From Flavobacteriales bacterium (GTDB lineage Bacteria > Bacteroidota > Bacteroidia > Flavobacteriales_F > PHOS-HE28): a stretch of 64,000 nucleotides of DNA. The stretch spans positions 62,001-126,000 of the forward strand of contig JADKFY010000008.1 in NCBI GenBank assembly GCA_016717305.1, written 5' to 3'. Below the pieces are notes generated by a model that did not search any database, was not told the origin of the DNA, and was given only the letters and a program-made list of their open reading frames with translations. Position numbers and translations under genes: made by a program. This document shows positions 1-9,076 of the stretch, in pieces (positions within the stretch are counted from its first letter, which is position 1; the number at the start of each line of letters is the position of its first letter).

Positions 1-123
1 GCGGTCTCCAAAGTCTCCGCTATGGTACGCCCTTTGCCACCAAGCCCTGCAACGAATCGGATGTGGCGAGATAGAAGCCTTCCTGCAGCTTCTCTATGTG
101 CAGAATGATCTTTGCGTTCCCAT
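1..123 (-). pseudogene. HicB-like antitoxin fragment (partial, frame-broken)
   Basis: On the minus strand, two frame changes (near 119 and near 30) join a segment reading K-L-Q-E-G-F-Y-L-A-T-S-D-S-L-Q-G-L to one reading G-R-T-I-A-E-T-L-E-T. This is the pattern of HicB-family antitoxins (a partly degraded RNase-H-like fold: 'G-G-Y-x-A-x-S-P-D-L-P-G ... G-x-T-x-E-E-A'). The ATG at 123 follows an AGGAG-like stretch. The 3' end runs off the window. No HicA partner could be read upstream. The breaks match those of the neighbouring genes, so indel errors are as likely as decay. Family assignment is from motif resemblance only. Confidence 0.45.
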
Positions 124-366
124 GCTCCTAAGGTAGTGGAAGAACGTGGCAGTGGCCTTTGGGCTCAGTGACCACCAACTGCAAAGCCTCAATCTTCGGC
201 AGACAGACCGGCCGGGCCTTCCGAACAGAACGGCGGGTTTAACGAGCGATTGTACAAGGTGCGCACGGAGGCACGCAAGCAACAACTCGGTAAGGGCGAA
301 GGGAAGATGGACGGCATTGACCACAGGTCGGCTTGAGCGGTGTTCAAGCGGGCAATCACCAGCGGC
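124..366. other. Unassigned stretch
   Basis: No gene could be supported here. A plus-strand open stretch ending with TGA at 334-336 has a plausible composition (charged, Arg/Lys/Glu rich) but no recognisable motif and no clear start. Minus-strand frames are Arg/Pro/Cys-rich and look non-coding. Confidence 0.3.
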
Positions 367-1044
367 TTACTTCATCTCCGGTTTCCCCGCAGCCTTGAGC
401 CTTTCGTTGAGTGCACCGCGGCGCTCTTTAGCTTTCATGGGTTGGATATAGAAGAAATCGAAGAGCGCTTCAAGGACTTCGAGGTTTCATTCCGCTTCGC
501 CAACCTCGACTTCCAAGACTTCACCAGAATTCGTGTCCTTCAGCGAATGTGCCGCAAAGTTGCCAACGTTGCGCACTGCATCAAGGTTGTCCTGATGTGT
601 CCGGGTAACTTTCCACTGTCTAAGGCAAGCTGAATCTCATCACTTAGTGTTCTTGCGGAGAACCCTTGCTCCCGAAGTATAGCCTGCAAGCATCTTCGGC
701 TGGAGTGCGGCACTTGCTTTCGGGCTGAGGTGAATTACCGCACAAGCCTCGTCATAATCGCTTGCATGTTCTTTGGGAACTTCCGTCGTGTCAAAGGTTC
801 TTGCAGGTTTGTCTGGATACACCATGATTCTCTTTGACGTGGTCCAGACAGCATTGCGCTTACAACGCTCACAACGAGAGAATGCAAGGTCCGCTATGCG
901 ACCAGTGGGCATCACTTTGTGTCCGTGTGCGGAGGTCATCATATCATAGCCGTCTGCCCCGCTCCATTGTTGCTTGGCATAAGCGCCGCAAAGTGGGCAA
1001 TTGAAGGCATCCTTTCCGAACTCCGGGTTAACGTCCTTTTCCAT
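367..1044 (-). pseudogene. DUF4145-domain protein, frame-broken
   Basis: The first ~115 residues carry a CPLCG zinc-ribbon start, a second C-x2-C pair (C-E-R-C), W and YP positions, then D-Y-D-E-A and S-P-K-A-S-A-A-L, the hallmark order of DUF4145. The open frame then leaves the family and stops at 640. The expected C-terminal half continues in other frames: L-R-E-Q-G-F-S-A near 690-660, then L-D-A-V-R-N-V-G-N-F-A-A-H-S near 590-545, ending at TAA 367-369. One stop (TGA where TGG is expected, near 487) and two frame changes separate the pieces. DUF4145 proteins are often found with restriction or defence genes; none is visible here. Either a decayed gene or several base-call errors. Confidence 0.6.
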
Positions 1045-1110
1045 GTGTTTAGCTGTGGGATGTGTATCGAATGACAGAAGGCTGAAGTGAACGGAATCCC
1101 GCGTGACGGA

Positions 1111-1170
1111 TTGCAGCGGAAAGCCCGCAAGCGAGGAGGAACGACGAGTGCGGACTTGCAGCGGAAAGCC
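1111..1170. repeat. Short direct repeat (REP-like), two units
   Basis: TTGCAGCGGAAAGCC occurs at 1111-1125 and again at 1156-1170, a 45-nt period, in the gap between the end of the FDH alpha gene (stop at 1208) and the DUF4145 gene. The flanks are GC-rich (G-C-G-A-G-G-A-G-G). It resembles an intergenic repetitive element rather than coding sequence. Confidence 0.5.
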
Positions 1171-1207
1171 GGACCCCGAGGCTTTGCGAGGGGCACGCCC
1201 AATTACT

Positions 1208-4025
1208 TCAAGTATTCAAACTAACCTCCCCAGCCTTCCTAGTGTGCCCCTTCTTCGCCTTCCGTATCCGACAGCTCACCACCTTATACTCCGGGCATAG
1301 CGCCTCGGTGTCGTGTACATCGCTGGTGATGATATTGAGCATGATCTCCGGAAGTGGAAGGTGCTGCTGAGGATGCCGGGCTTCACCTCGTCGGTGATGC
1401 GGGCTTTGATGTCCACCTTGCCGCGCGGGCTTTCCACGCAGACCATGTCGCCTTCTGCGATGTTGTTCTTGGCGGCATCATCCGGGTTGATCAGTAGCAC
1501 GTCTTCGGTAAGGATGTCGTTGTTGCGTGTGCGGCGCGTCATGGTGCCGCAGTTGTAATGTTCCAGCTCTCGGTTGGTGGTAATGATGTAGGGGTAGTCC
1601 TTCCGTGGTCGCGCACCTCCGGCTTGCTCGTCCGTCACGCGTTCGTAGAAGTGTCCAAGGCCGCGTTTGAAACTGGTGCCGTGCAGGATCTGCGTGTCGG
1701 TACCATCTTCGGCCACGGGCCATTGCTTGCCGTTCTCGCCGAGGTTCTCCCAGCGAATTCCTTTGAAGAAGGGCACGATGCGGCTGATCTCCTCAAGCAC
1801 CCAACTTGGGTGATAGTCCGGGCTCTTTGGCACCCATGCGGTTCATGATGTCCACGATGATCTGGCCATCGGGCTTGGTGCCTTCGAGGGGTTCCACCAC
1901 GGCGTTCACACGTTGTACGCGGCGCTCGCCGTTGGTGAAGGTGCCGCTCTTTTCCAGGAAGCTGGCACCGGGTAGGATCACATCGGCGTACTTGGCGGTC
2001 TCGGTCATGAAGAGCTCCTGCACCACGAAGCTCCAGGCTTTCCATGGCCTTTATCACCTTGTTGGTGTTGGGATCAGTCTGCACCACGTCCTCACCGATC
2101 AGCCACAGCGCTTTCAGTTTGCCATCGATGGCAGCATTGAACATCTCGGGGATCTTGTAGCCGATGTGTGATGGAACCGGCACGCCGTAATGTGCTTCGT
2201 AAAGTTTGTTCAACTCGCTGTCATCCACCTCGTGGTATCCGGCGCCTTGATGCGGTTGGGCACCCATGTCGGCTGCTCCTTGCACGTTGTTCTGGCCGCG
2301 CAAAGGGTTCACTCCCACACCGCGGCGGCCGATGTTGCCGGTCATCATCGCGAGGTCGGCGATCTGCATCACGGTGAAGGTGCCCTGCGAATGTTCGGTG
2401 ACGCCCAGGCCGTGGAAACTCATGGCGGCAGGACTCGTCGCGTAGGCAATGGCCGCGGCACGAACTTGCGCGTGGCACACCGGTAACGGCTTCCATTTTG
2501 TCTACATCGAGTGCCAACAGATGATCGCGGAATTCGGCGTAGCCTTCGGTGCGGTTGTCAATGAACTTCTGATCCACCAACCCCTCTTTGATGATGTAGT
2601 GCATCATCATGTTCAGCACCGCGACGTTGGTGCCGGGGTTCAGTTGCAAGTGGTATTGCGCGTACTTGGCCAAGTGGATGCGACGTGGGTCGATCACGAT
2701 CAGCGTCTTGCCCTTCATCGCGCCTGCTTGATCTTCGCACCGGTAACAGGGTGCGCATCGGTCGGGTTCGCACCGATCACCATCATGCACTCGGTATCGT
2801 TGAGGTCGTCGATGCTATTCGTCGCCGCACCGGTTCCGTACGTGCTTTGCATGCCAAGCGCGGTCGGACTGTGGCACGCGCGCACAGCAATCGATGTTGT
2901 TGGTGCCGATCACCGCCCGCATGAATTTCTGCATGAGGTAGTTCTCCTCGTTCGGGCAGCGCGCACTGCTGATGCCATGCTATCCGGACCGTGGTCGGTC
3001 TTCAACTGCCGTGAATTTGTTCACGATGAAGTCGAGGCCTCGTCCCAAGTTGCCTCCAACAAATGCACGATCGCGTTTTGATCAGCGGTGTCCGAATGCG
3101 TTCGGGATGATCGTAAAAGCTGAAGGCATAGCGGCCTTTCAAACAGGTATGTCCTTGGTTCGATTCGGCATCGTACGGCGCCGTGATCGCCACCACCTTT
3201 TCATCCTTCACTGCACTTCAAGTTGCACCCAACACCGCAGTACGTACACACGGTGCGCACAATGCGATCAGCAACGGTCTCTTTGCTCTTGAACACATCG
3301 GTGATGGCGCTCGTCGGGCAAGCCTGCGCACAGGCACCGCAACTCACGCAATCGCTGTCCTTGAAGCTCTCGCCGGTGCCCTTCGCGATCCAACTATCGA
3401 AACCACGACCGGCCATGGTCAGCACCATTTCGCCTTGCACCTCATCGCAAGCCCGCACACAACGGTAACAGTTGATGCAGCTATCGAGGTTGCTCACCAT
3501 GTAGGGGTGAGTGGTGTCGCTCGCGAAAGCGCGGTCGGCACCGGCGGCATCCAAGGGCAATGCTCCTTTCGGATAACGCACACTATCGATATCGAAGCCG
3601 ATCTTCTGCACCACGTTGTACAGTTCGTTAGCACCGTGGTCCTCGGTCTTCAGTTGCTCTGTCGGGTAGTTCGTGAGCACCAACTCCACGATGTTCTTGC
3701 GCAGGCGTTTCATCCGCTCGCTGTGCGTGGTGATGAATTGGCCTTGCGCCACGGGTGTGTGGCAGCTCGCCATCACCCTGCCCGGCCCGTCCGCCTGTAG
3801 GGCCACTTCAACACTACACACACGGCAGCTCCCGAAAGGCTCCAAATTGGGCGCATCGCATAGCGTCGGCACAGGATCCGGACCCATGTTGCGCCGCAGC
3901 AGATCGAGGATGGTCTCGCCCTCGATGATCGGTGTTGCCTTGCCGTTGATGTAGGCCACCATGGTATCGGTATCGGTGACGGGTGTTGCCTCGGCTTTCG
4001 TGCGGGCATCGGGCATCCGGGTCAT
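1208..4025 (-). pseudogene. fdsA: NAD-dependent formate dehydrogenase alpha subunit (FdsA/FdhA-like), many frame breaks
   Basis: Molybdenum/tungsten-bis-MGD enzyme that oxidises formate to CO2, passing electrons to an NADH-forming partner (here the NuoEF-type subunit at 5108-6799). The intact N-terminal piece (4025-3205) has a [2Fe-2S] ferredoxin-like domain (G-S-C-R-V-C, later C-H), a C-I-N-C-Y-R-C cluster, C-V-S-C-G-A-C-x2-A-C-P and the C-T-Y-C-G-V-G-C motif of the [4Fe-4S] site. Conserved sequence then continues through at least eight frame changes (near 3205, 3068, 2985, 2872, 2735, 2480, 2035, 1830, 1355) to a family-like end at TGA 1208-1210, about 939 codons in all. The catalytic region reads D-C-C-A-R then C-H-S-P-T in a shifted frame, so the ligand would be Cys, not Sec. 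The start chosen is M-T-R-M at 4025; a longer open frame upstream only adds poly-proline from the G tract. Several shifts fall in short homopolymers or dinucleotides (AAAA, GCGCGC), suggesting sequence errors. Confidence 0.8.
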
Positions 4026-4089
4026 GGGCGTGTGGGTTGAAGTACGAAGATAGGGAGGCTTGGGTAGAGACACGGGAACGCCTGGCGGT

Positions 4090-4157
<68 letters not shown>

Positions 4158-4358
4158 GGGGGGCGGGCGCAGGTCACCTCGCGGTTGCAACCGGGGGTGC
4201 GCCGAAATTGGGCAGGGGCAGGGGCCCGAGGTTCCCGGTGGACATCACGCTGGGATGTCCAACCCAGGCAAGCTCTTGATATACGCCAACGCCAACTCAG
4301 GTCTTGAAAGCGCCCTATAAGGCTGGGTCTGTGGGTCGCGAATTTCCATGGCTGAAAG

Positions 4359-5111
4359 TTAGCGATGAGCAGCGATGTTTCTAGCCGCAGGTAGCGCAGA
4401 TGCTTTGAACAGTGCAGATTGGGGATGTCGCAGATGGATATCGGGAGGAATGAAGGGCGGATACCCTCGGTTGGCAATATCTGCGCAATCTGCGTCATCT
4501 GCGGCTCGCTTCGGTTCCGTCAGTCTTCCTTGGGGAAAACTGTCCAATGCCAAACCTCGCTGAAACCACGCGCTGCACCGGACCCGGTCATGCGCCTCAA
4601 CAGGCAAAGCATCCACCACTTGGAAGGGGAAGCACACCGCCACTGTCATGGCCTTCGGGTGCTGTGGAAGGAAGGAATCGTAGTACCCCGCGCCGTAGCC
4701 GAGCCGATCACCCTTTTCAGTGAACGCAAGGCCGGGAACAAGGATCATGTCGAAGGTGCCGGTGTAGGGTTCGTCGCCTGCTGGATGCCGTGTTCCGAAG
4801 ACACCCGGCACCAAATGCTCCTGTCCTTGGTAGCGGTAGTTTTCCAGCACGCGACCTTTCAATGTCTTTGGCGCATAGACTTCGATGCCGTTCGCCACTG
4901 CGCGGTCCAACAGCGGGAAGAGTTCCACCTCCGATCCCATGGGCAGGAAACTGTGCAGGACCTTCACGTTGCGTTCGTGCATCAAGGCTTCGAGCTCGGT
5001 GATGATGCGTGTGCTTAGTGCTGCACGTTCGGCAGGTTCGTATGCATCGCGTTGTGCGAGAACCTGTTGGCGGAGGGCTTTCTTCTGGGTTGCGATCATA
5101 CTCGCACTCAA
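4359..5111 (-). CDS. 5-formyltetrahydrofolate cyclo-ligase (MTHFS family), C-terminus frame-shifted
   Basis: Converts 5-formyl-THF to 5,10-methenyl-THF with ATP, feeding the folate C1 pool. The N-terminus has the basic K-K-A-L-R-Q-Q start. P-x2-L-K-G-R-V, D-M-I-L-V-P-G-L-A-F and the signature D-R-L-G-Y-G-A-G-Y-Y-D are all present, ending with P-V-E-A-H-D at about residue 173. After that the open frame leaves the family and runs ~75 residues into low-complexity CTGCG-rich DNA. A different frame directly after E-A-H-D reads P-V-Q-R-V-V-S-A-R-F-G and stops near 4495, giving the usual ~205 aa. So the real end is probably 4495, with a frame break near 4590. It overlaps the FDH beta stop by 4 nt, which implies one operon and links formate oxidation to folate C1 metabolism. 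An alternative start is the Met at 5099. Confidence 0.88.
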   Translation of the reverse strand: MSASMIATQKKALRQQVLAQRDAYEPAERAALSTRIITELEALMHERNVKVLHSFLPMGSEVELFPLLDRAVANGIEVYAPKTLKGRVLENYRYQGQEHLVPGVFGTRHPAGDEPYTGTFDMILVPGLAFTEKGDRLGYGAGYYDSFLPQHPKAMTVAVCFPFQVVDALPVEAHDRVRCSAWFQRGLALDSFPQGRLTEPKRAADDADCADIANRGYPPFIPPDIHLRHPQSALFKASALPAARNIAAHR

Positions 5112-6799
5112 GCCTTAAAGTACCCCTTCAGCTCTTCATCGAAATACTGCAACGCATTCTTGATACCCAGCGGCAACCCACCACCTAAGGCGCACAAGCT
5201 GCCGATCTCCAAGGTCTCCAAGAGGTCGTCGAAGAGCGCACGGTCGATCTTGTCGTTGTTGGTACGCGCTCGGTTCAGCAACTCCTCGCCGCGTTTGCTT
5301 CCGATGCGACAAGGGAAGCATTTGCCGCAGCTTTCCACGGCCGTGAATTGGAAGAGGTGCTCGAGGTATTCCACCATTGGGAAGTCCTCGGGGATGCTCA
5401 GAACGCTGGCATGACCGAGTAGAAATCCTTCCTTTTGAAAGCTCTCGAAATCGATGCTCAATTTATCGATCTTGCTCAACGGAACGATGCCGCCGAGCGG
5501 TCCGCCGATGTGCAGTGCCTTTACTTTCTTCTTGAAGCCCTGGCCCAGTTCATCGATGACCTTGCGAAGCGGTGTGCCGCATTCCACTTCGTACACGCCC
5601 GGACGGTTGAAGGCGCTGTCCAAACACACGAGCTTAGTGCCGTTACTTTTCTCGGAACCGAGTTTCGAGAAGGCTTCACCACCGTTGCTGATGATCCACG
5701 GAACACAGGCCAAGGTCTCCACGTTGTTCACTAAGGTGGGGCGGTTGAACAAGCCTTGTTGCGCAGGGTAGGGTGGACGTGTGCGCACTTCGCCGCGCTT
5801 GCCTTCGATGCTGTTGAGCAGGGCGGTCTCTTCGCCACACACGTACGCACCGGCCGCCATGATCACCTTGAAACGGAAGTTGAAACCGCTGCCTTTGATG
5901 TCCTTGCCGATCCAACCTTTCGCCTCGAGATCTGCTACCGCATCCTTCACGATCTGCACCGCTTCTGGATACTCGGCACGGATGTACAACACACCCGTAT
6001 CGGCACCTGCACAGTAACCCGCGATCATCATCCCGAGCAACACCAAATGCGGACGTTGCTCCAGCAAATAGCGATCGCTGAAGGCAGCGGGGTCACCTTC
6101 ATCCGCATTGCATACGATGTACTTGCGTGGCGTGCCGTTACCGGTCACATCCTCCGCATCGCGACATGCCTGTAGCTTGAATCCCATCGGGAAACCAGCA
6201 CCTCCACGACCGCGTATCGTCGCGATCTTGATCTCGTTGAGAATGTCCTTCGGGTCGGCTTTCAGAACACGTTCCCACAAGCCGTAGAAATCGCCGAGCG
6301 AAGGCATCGGTGCCGTGAGGATCGGATGATCCATCGAAGTGCCGACGAAGTGTTTTCCGCTATGCGGGGTCGAAGCACCCTTTACCAAAGCATCGACGTG
6401 GTCGATCGCATCGCCACTGTAATTTCTTCCATCCAAATTGAACGCGCTGTTCTCGTGGCAACGCCCCAAGCAACACATGTGTCCGATCTCTTCCGCCTTG
6501 AAATGCTGTTTGAGTTCGCGATGGACGCGATCCTGTGTACCGGCCACCAAGCAGGTGCTGCCGTTGCACACGTATGCCTTGATCCCTTTGTTTTCGCGTT
6601 TGAGAAAATCGTAGAAGGAACTGGTGCCATAGGCCACCGCTTCGCCCACGAGAAAATCATCGGCAACGGCGGTGAGCATTTCGGTCGATGGCGAGCCATG
6701 GTCGGTGTTGGCCGCGTGTTGTAGCCGTTCCCACAGGGAGTCGTCGAGTTCCTTGCCGTCGCGGCCGCTGAGTGATGTAATGTTCTTGGACATGGTCAA
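5108..6799 (-). CDS. fdsB: NAD-dependent formate dehydrogenase beta subunit (NuoE-NuoF fusion, FdsB-like)
   Basis: Diaphorase subunit of about 563 aa that carries FMN and Fe-S clusters and reduces NAD+ with electrons from the FDH alpha subunit. Residues ~70-140 form a thioredoxin-like [2Fe-2S] domain (C-N-G-S-T-C ... C-C-L-G-R-C). The NuoF part follows: the NADH/FMN loop I-R-G-R-G-G-A-G-F-P-M-G-F-K, C-N-A-D-E-G-D-P-A-A-F, the G-A-Y-V-C-G-E-E-T-A-L segment, and the C-terminal [4Fe-4S] binding C-G-K-C-F-P-C-R-x-G with a distal C. The same architecture occurs in HoxF and NuoF; assignment to formate dehydrogenase rests on the neighbouring FDH alpha gene. It is intact, unlike that neighbour. A start at 6793 (second Met) is also possible. 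Confidence 0.85.
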   Translation of the reverse strand: MTMSKNITSLSGRDGKELDDSLWERLQHAANTDHGSPSTEMLTAVADDFLVGEAVAYGTSSFYDFLKRENKGIKAYVCNGSTCLVAGTQDRVHRELKQHFKAEEIGHMCCLGRCHENSAFNLDGRNYSGDAIDHVDALVKGASTPHSGKHFVGTSMDHPILTAPMPSLGDFYGLWERVLKADPKDILNEIKIATIRGRGGAGFPMGFKLQACRDAEDVTGNGTPRKYIVCNADEGDPAAFSDRYLLEQRPHLVLLGMMIAGYCAGADTGVLYIRAEYPEAVQIVKDAVADLEAKGWIGKDIKGSGFNFRFKVIMAAGAYVCGEETALLNSIEGKRGEVRTRPPYPAQQGLFNRPTLVNNVETLACVPWIISNGGEAFSKLGSEKSNGTKLVCLDSAFNRPGVYEVECGTPLRKVIDELGQGFKKKVKALHIGGPLGGIVPLSKIDKLSIDFESFQKEGFLLGHASVLSIPEDFPMVEYLEHLFQFTAVESCGKCFPCRIGSKRGEELLNRARTNNDKIDRALFDDLLETLEIGSLCALGGGLPLGIKNALQYFDEELKGYFKA

Positions 6800-6895
6800 T
6801 TCTCACAGGTCACGGTTTGGCGCCGGAACCTGAAGGTACCGAAGATACATGGTGCATGCCATTGGGTCGACATGGTCGCGAGGTGTTTCGGGTTC

Positions 6896-6925
6896 TTGCA
6901 CGGATCCCTACTTCTGCGATATTTG
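6896..6925 (+). promoter_or_regulatory. Candidate Bacteroidota promoter for the diheme cytochrome
   Basis: TTG at 6896-6898, a 19-nt spacer, then GATATTTG at 6918-6925, one mismatch from the TAnnTTTG -7 element. The chosen ATG lies at 6951, leaving a short leader. Confidence 0.5.
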
Positions 6926-6950
6926 TATTCCACCACAAACCCACTCTCCC

Positions 6951-7937
6951 ATGAAAACCATATTGAAGGTCCTAGGTATCCTGATCCTTGTGATCGCATT
7001 GGTCGCGATCCTCGGCGTAACCTACATCACACAAGCTCTACCGAACATCGAGGCACCGGGCGATTTGAGAGTGGAAGTAACACCCGAACGGGTGGAACGT
7101 GGTGAGTATTTGGCGAACAGCGTGTGCGTTTGCATGGACTGCCACAGTACGCGCGATTGGAATGCGTTCGCGGCACCGCTCGTTCCGGGAAGTTTTGGGA
7201 AAGGCGGGGAGAAATTCGATCGCACGATGAACTTCCCCGGCGAGTTCTATTCCAAGAACATCACGCCGTTCGCGTTGAAGGATTGGACCGATGGCGAGGT
7301 GTACCGTGCGATCACCAGCGGGGTGAGCAAGGATGGGCATCCGTTCTTTCCGGTAATGCCCTATGGGAATTACAACAAGCTGGCAACGGAGGATGTGTAC
7401 AGCATCATCGCGTACCTGCGGACATTGGAGCCCCAAGAGACCAGGCCTTATCCGGCCAGCGAGATCGACTTTCCGGTGAATTTGATCATGCGCACGTTCC
7501 CGGAGCCGGCGCATCCCACTGAGCGTCCCGTTATGACCGATCCGAATTACGGGGAGTACGTCACGAATGCGGCGGCGTGCATTGAATGTCATACCAACAC
7601 CGTTAAAGGCAAGAAGGTCGGAGAGCCGCTCGCGGGTGGTTTCGAATTTCTTCTGCCCAATGGTGGCATCGTGCGTTCAGCTAATATCACGCCGAGCGAA
7701 GATGGCGGGATCGGCCGTTGGTCGAAGGCGCAATTCATCGAACGCTTCAAACAATACCAGGACAGCGGCTATGTGGCTCCTGCCGTGAATTGGGAGCGCG
7801 GCGATATGCAAACACCGATGCCGTGGATGATGTATTCCACCATGAACGAAGGGGACCTGGGAGCGATCTACGATCATCTGCGCACGATCAAACCGGTAGC
7901 GGTAACGATCGAAAAGTGGACGCCACCGGGTTCGTAG
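6951..7937 (+). CDS. Membrane-anchored diheme cytochrome c
   Basis: Starts at M-K-T-I-L-K-V-L-G, giving a hydrophobic N-terminal anchor (residues ~4-26), then a periplasmic region of about 300 aa. Two heme c sites are visible: C-M-D-C-H near residue 62 and C-I-E-C-H near residue 210. Between them the A-P-L-V-P-G / F-x-S-K-N-I-T-P-F pattern is typical of cytochromes that accompany alcohol or aldehyde dehydrogenases, and it recurs after the second heme (P-L-A-G-G-F ... S-A-N-I-T-P-S). So it is a duplicated cytochrome c fold. No dehydrogenase partner is adjacent; it diverges from the FDH operon. Its electron donor and acceptor cannot be inferred from context. An upstream in-frame Met at 6849 lies before the promoter-like element and is less likely. 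Confidence 0.85.
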   Translation: MKTILKVLGILILVIALVAILGVTYITQALPNIEAPGDLRVEVTPERVERGEYLANSVCVCMDCHSTRDWNAFAAPLVPGSFGKGGEKFDRTMNFPGEFYSKNITPFALKDWTDGEVYRAITSGVSKDGHPFFPVMPYGNYNKLATEDVYSIIAYLRTLEPQETRPYPASEIDFPVNLIMRTFPEPAHPTERPVMTDPNYGEYVTNAAACIECHTNTVKGKKVGEPLAGGFEFLLPNGGIVRSANITPSEDGGIGRWSKAQFIERFKQYQDSGYVAPAVNWERGDMQTPMPWMMYSTMNEGDLGAIYDHLRTIKPVAVTIEKWTPPGS

Positions 7938-7979
7938 TACGGGAGATCGTTCTTCCGTGGAACGGCGATCGTAACAACA

Positions 7980-8168
7980 TCAATCCAGATCCTCCGGGTC
8001 GATGTCCTTGTCACGTTTTCGCGTGACCTTCTCCTTCTTGTTGGGCACCACTTTTTCGCGGAAACGACCGTCCAACGCACCTTGGTCCTTTTGCTCTTTA
8101 CGCACGGCTCCCTTCTCGATCTTGAGCAGTTCCTTTTTGGTGATCCGGGTTTTCTTCTTTTTCGCCAT
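7980..8168 (-). CDS. Small lysine-rich protein of unknown function
   Basis: About 62 residues from the Met at 8168 (M-A-K-K-K-K-T-R-I-T-K-K). Very basic N-terminal two thirds and an acidic end (D-K-D-I-D-P-E-D-L-D). No cysteines, membrane segment or known motif. Composition suggests a nucleic-acid-binding or ribosome-associated protein, but that is inference. The open frame extends upstream to 8213, with two in-frame Met codons nearby. It converges on the cytochrome gene with a 42-nt gap. Confidence 0.6.
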   Translation of the reverse strand: MAKKKKTRITKKELLKIEKGAVRKEQKDQGALDGRFREKVVPNKKEKVTRKRDKDIDPEDLD

Positions 8169-8302
8169 GAGCAACATCGATCGTGGATGCAAAGTTCGTA
8201 CCCGTTGCGACAAGTACGATTATGATACCCGGCCAGTTGATCGTAGGTGCCAATAATGCGCCGTACAGCCATTGGATAAAAGCCAACGGCCAGTGGCGGA
8301 AT

Positions 8303-9076
8303 TCAACGTAAAGCCGCTGCGCGCATCGCAACCGCTTTCTCTTTTCCCAAGTAACTTTCTATCGCTGCGTGGACCAAATAGATCAGCGGAGTGCTCAAGA
8401 TCGCGACAACGAATTTATAGGTGTATGCAGTTAGGACAAGTGCCGTGGCCATGGGGAACGACATCCCTTTGAACCACCAGAACGCGACGTAGGTCACCAC
8501 CGCGCTATCGATCAATTGGCTGATCAAGGTGCTGCCCGTTGCGCGAAGCCAGATGCGTTTGTCGCCGGTAATTTTCTTGATCCTTCGGAATGTGAATGCA
8601 TCCACCAACTGACCGATCAGGAATGCGCAAAGTGATCCAACGATGATGTTCATTCCTTGTCCGAAGATCGCTGTGAAGGCCGCTTGCATATCGGGCACGC
8701 CGTTTTGTGCGTTGCTGCCCAACCACCAACCTTGTTCGGCAGGAATGTGGATCGAAACATAGAACACCAGGAATGCGAAAGCGATCAACGAAGTGGTGAG
8801 AAGGGTAAGGAAACGCACGCCGCGCACACCGTAATAATCGTTGATCACATCGGTCATGATGAACACGATCGGCCACGGCAACACACCAACGCTCAACACG
8901 AATGAAAGGTGCTCTTGGCCCAACAAGCTGAAGTCGGCTTTTGCAAGGCCCAATGCGGTCTCTAGCTGGAACAACTTCACGCCGATCATCTCCGCGATCA
9001 AGGCATTGGCCACGAAGAAACCCGCAAGGACGATAAAGAGCCGATTCGCCTTTTCAGCGAGCAGGGTGTGGATCAT
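8303..9076 (-). CDS. yhhQ: Queuosine precursor transporter (YhhQ/QPTR family)
   Basis: Integral membrane protein, 257 aa with about six hydrophobic segments. Family hallmarks: A-x-I-A-E-M-I-G-x-K-L near the start, the P-W-P-I-V-F-I-M-T-D-V-I-N-D-Y-Y-G motif (residues ~68-84), the I-x-G-S-L-C-A-F-L-I-G-Q-L-V-D stretch, and R-A-T-G-S-T-L-I-S-Q-L-I-D-S. The family imports preQ0/preQ1 for tRNA queuosine synthesis. It overlaps the upstream MOSC gene by 4 nt (9073-9076). queG, for the last step of queuosine synthesis, lies in this same window at 58558, so salvage of the precursor is plausible. Confidence 0.9.
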   Translation of the reverse strand: MIHTLLAEKANRLFIVLAGFFVANALIAEMIGVKLFQLETALGLAKADFSLLGQEHLSFVLSVGVLPWPIVFIMTDVINDYYGVRGVRFLTLLTTSLIAFAFLVFYVSIHIPAEQGWWLGSNAQNGVPDMQAAFTAIFGQGMNIIVGSLCAFLIGQLVDAFTFRRIKKITGDKRIWLRATGSTLISQLIDSAVVTYVAFWWFKGMSFPMATALVLTAYTYKFVVAILSTPLIYLVHAAIESYLGKEKAVAMRAAALR

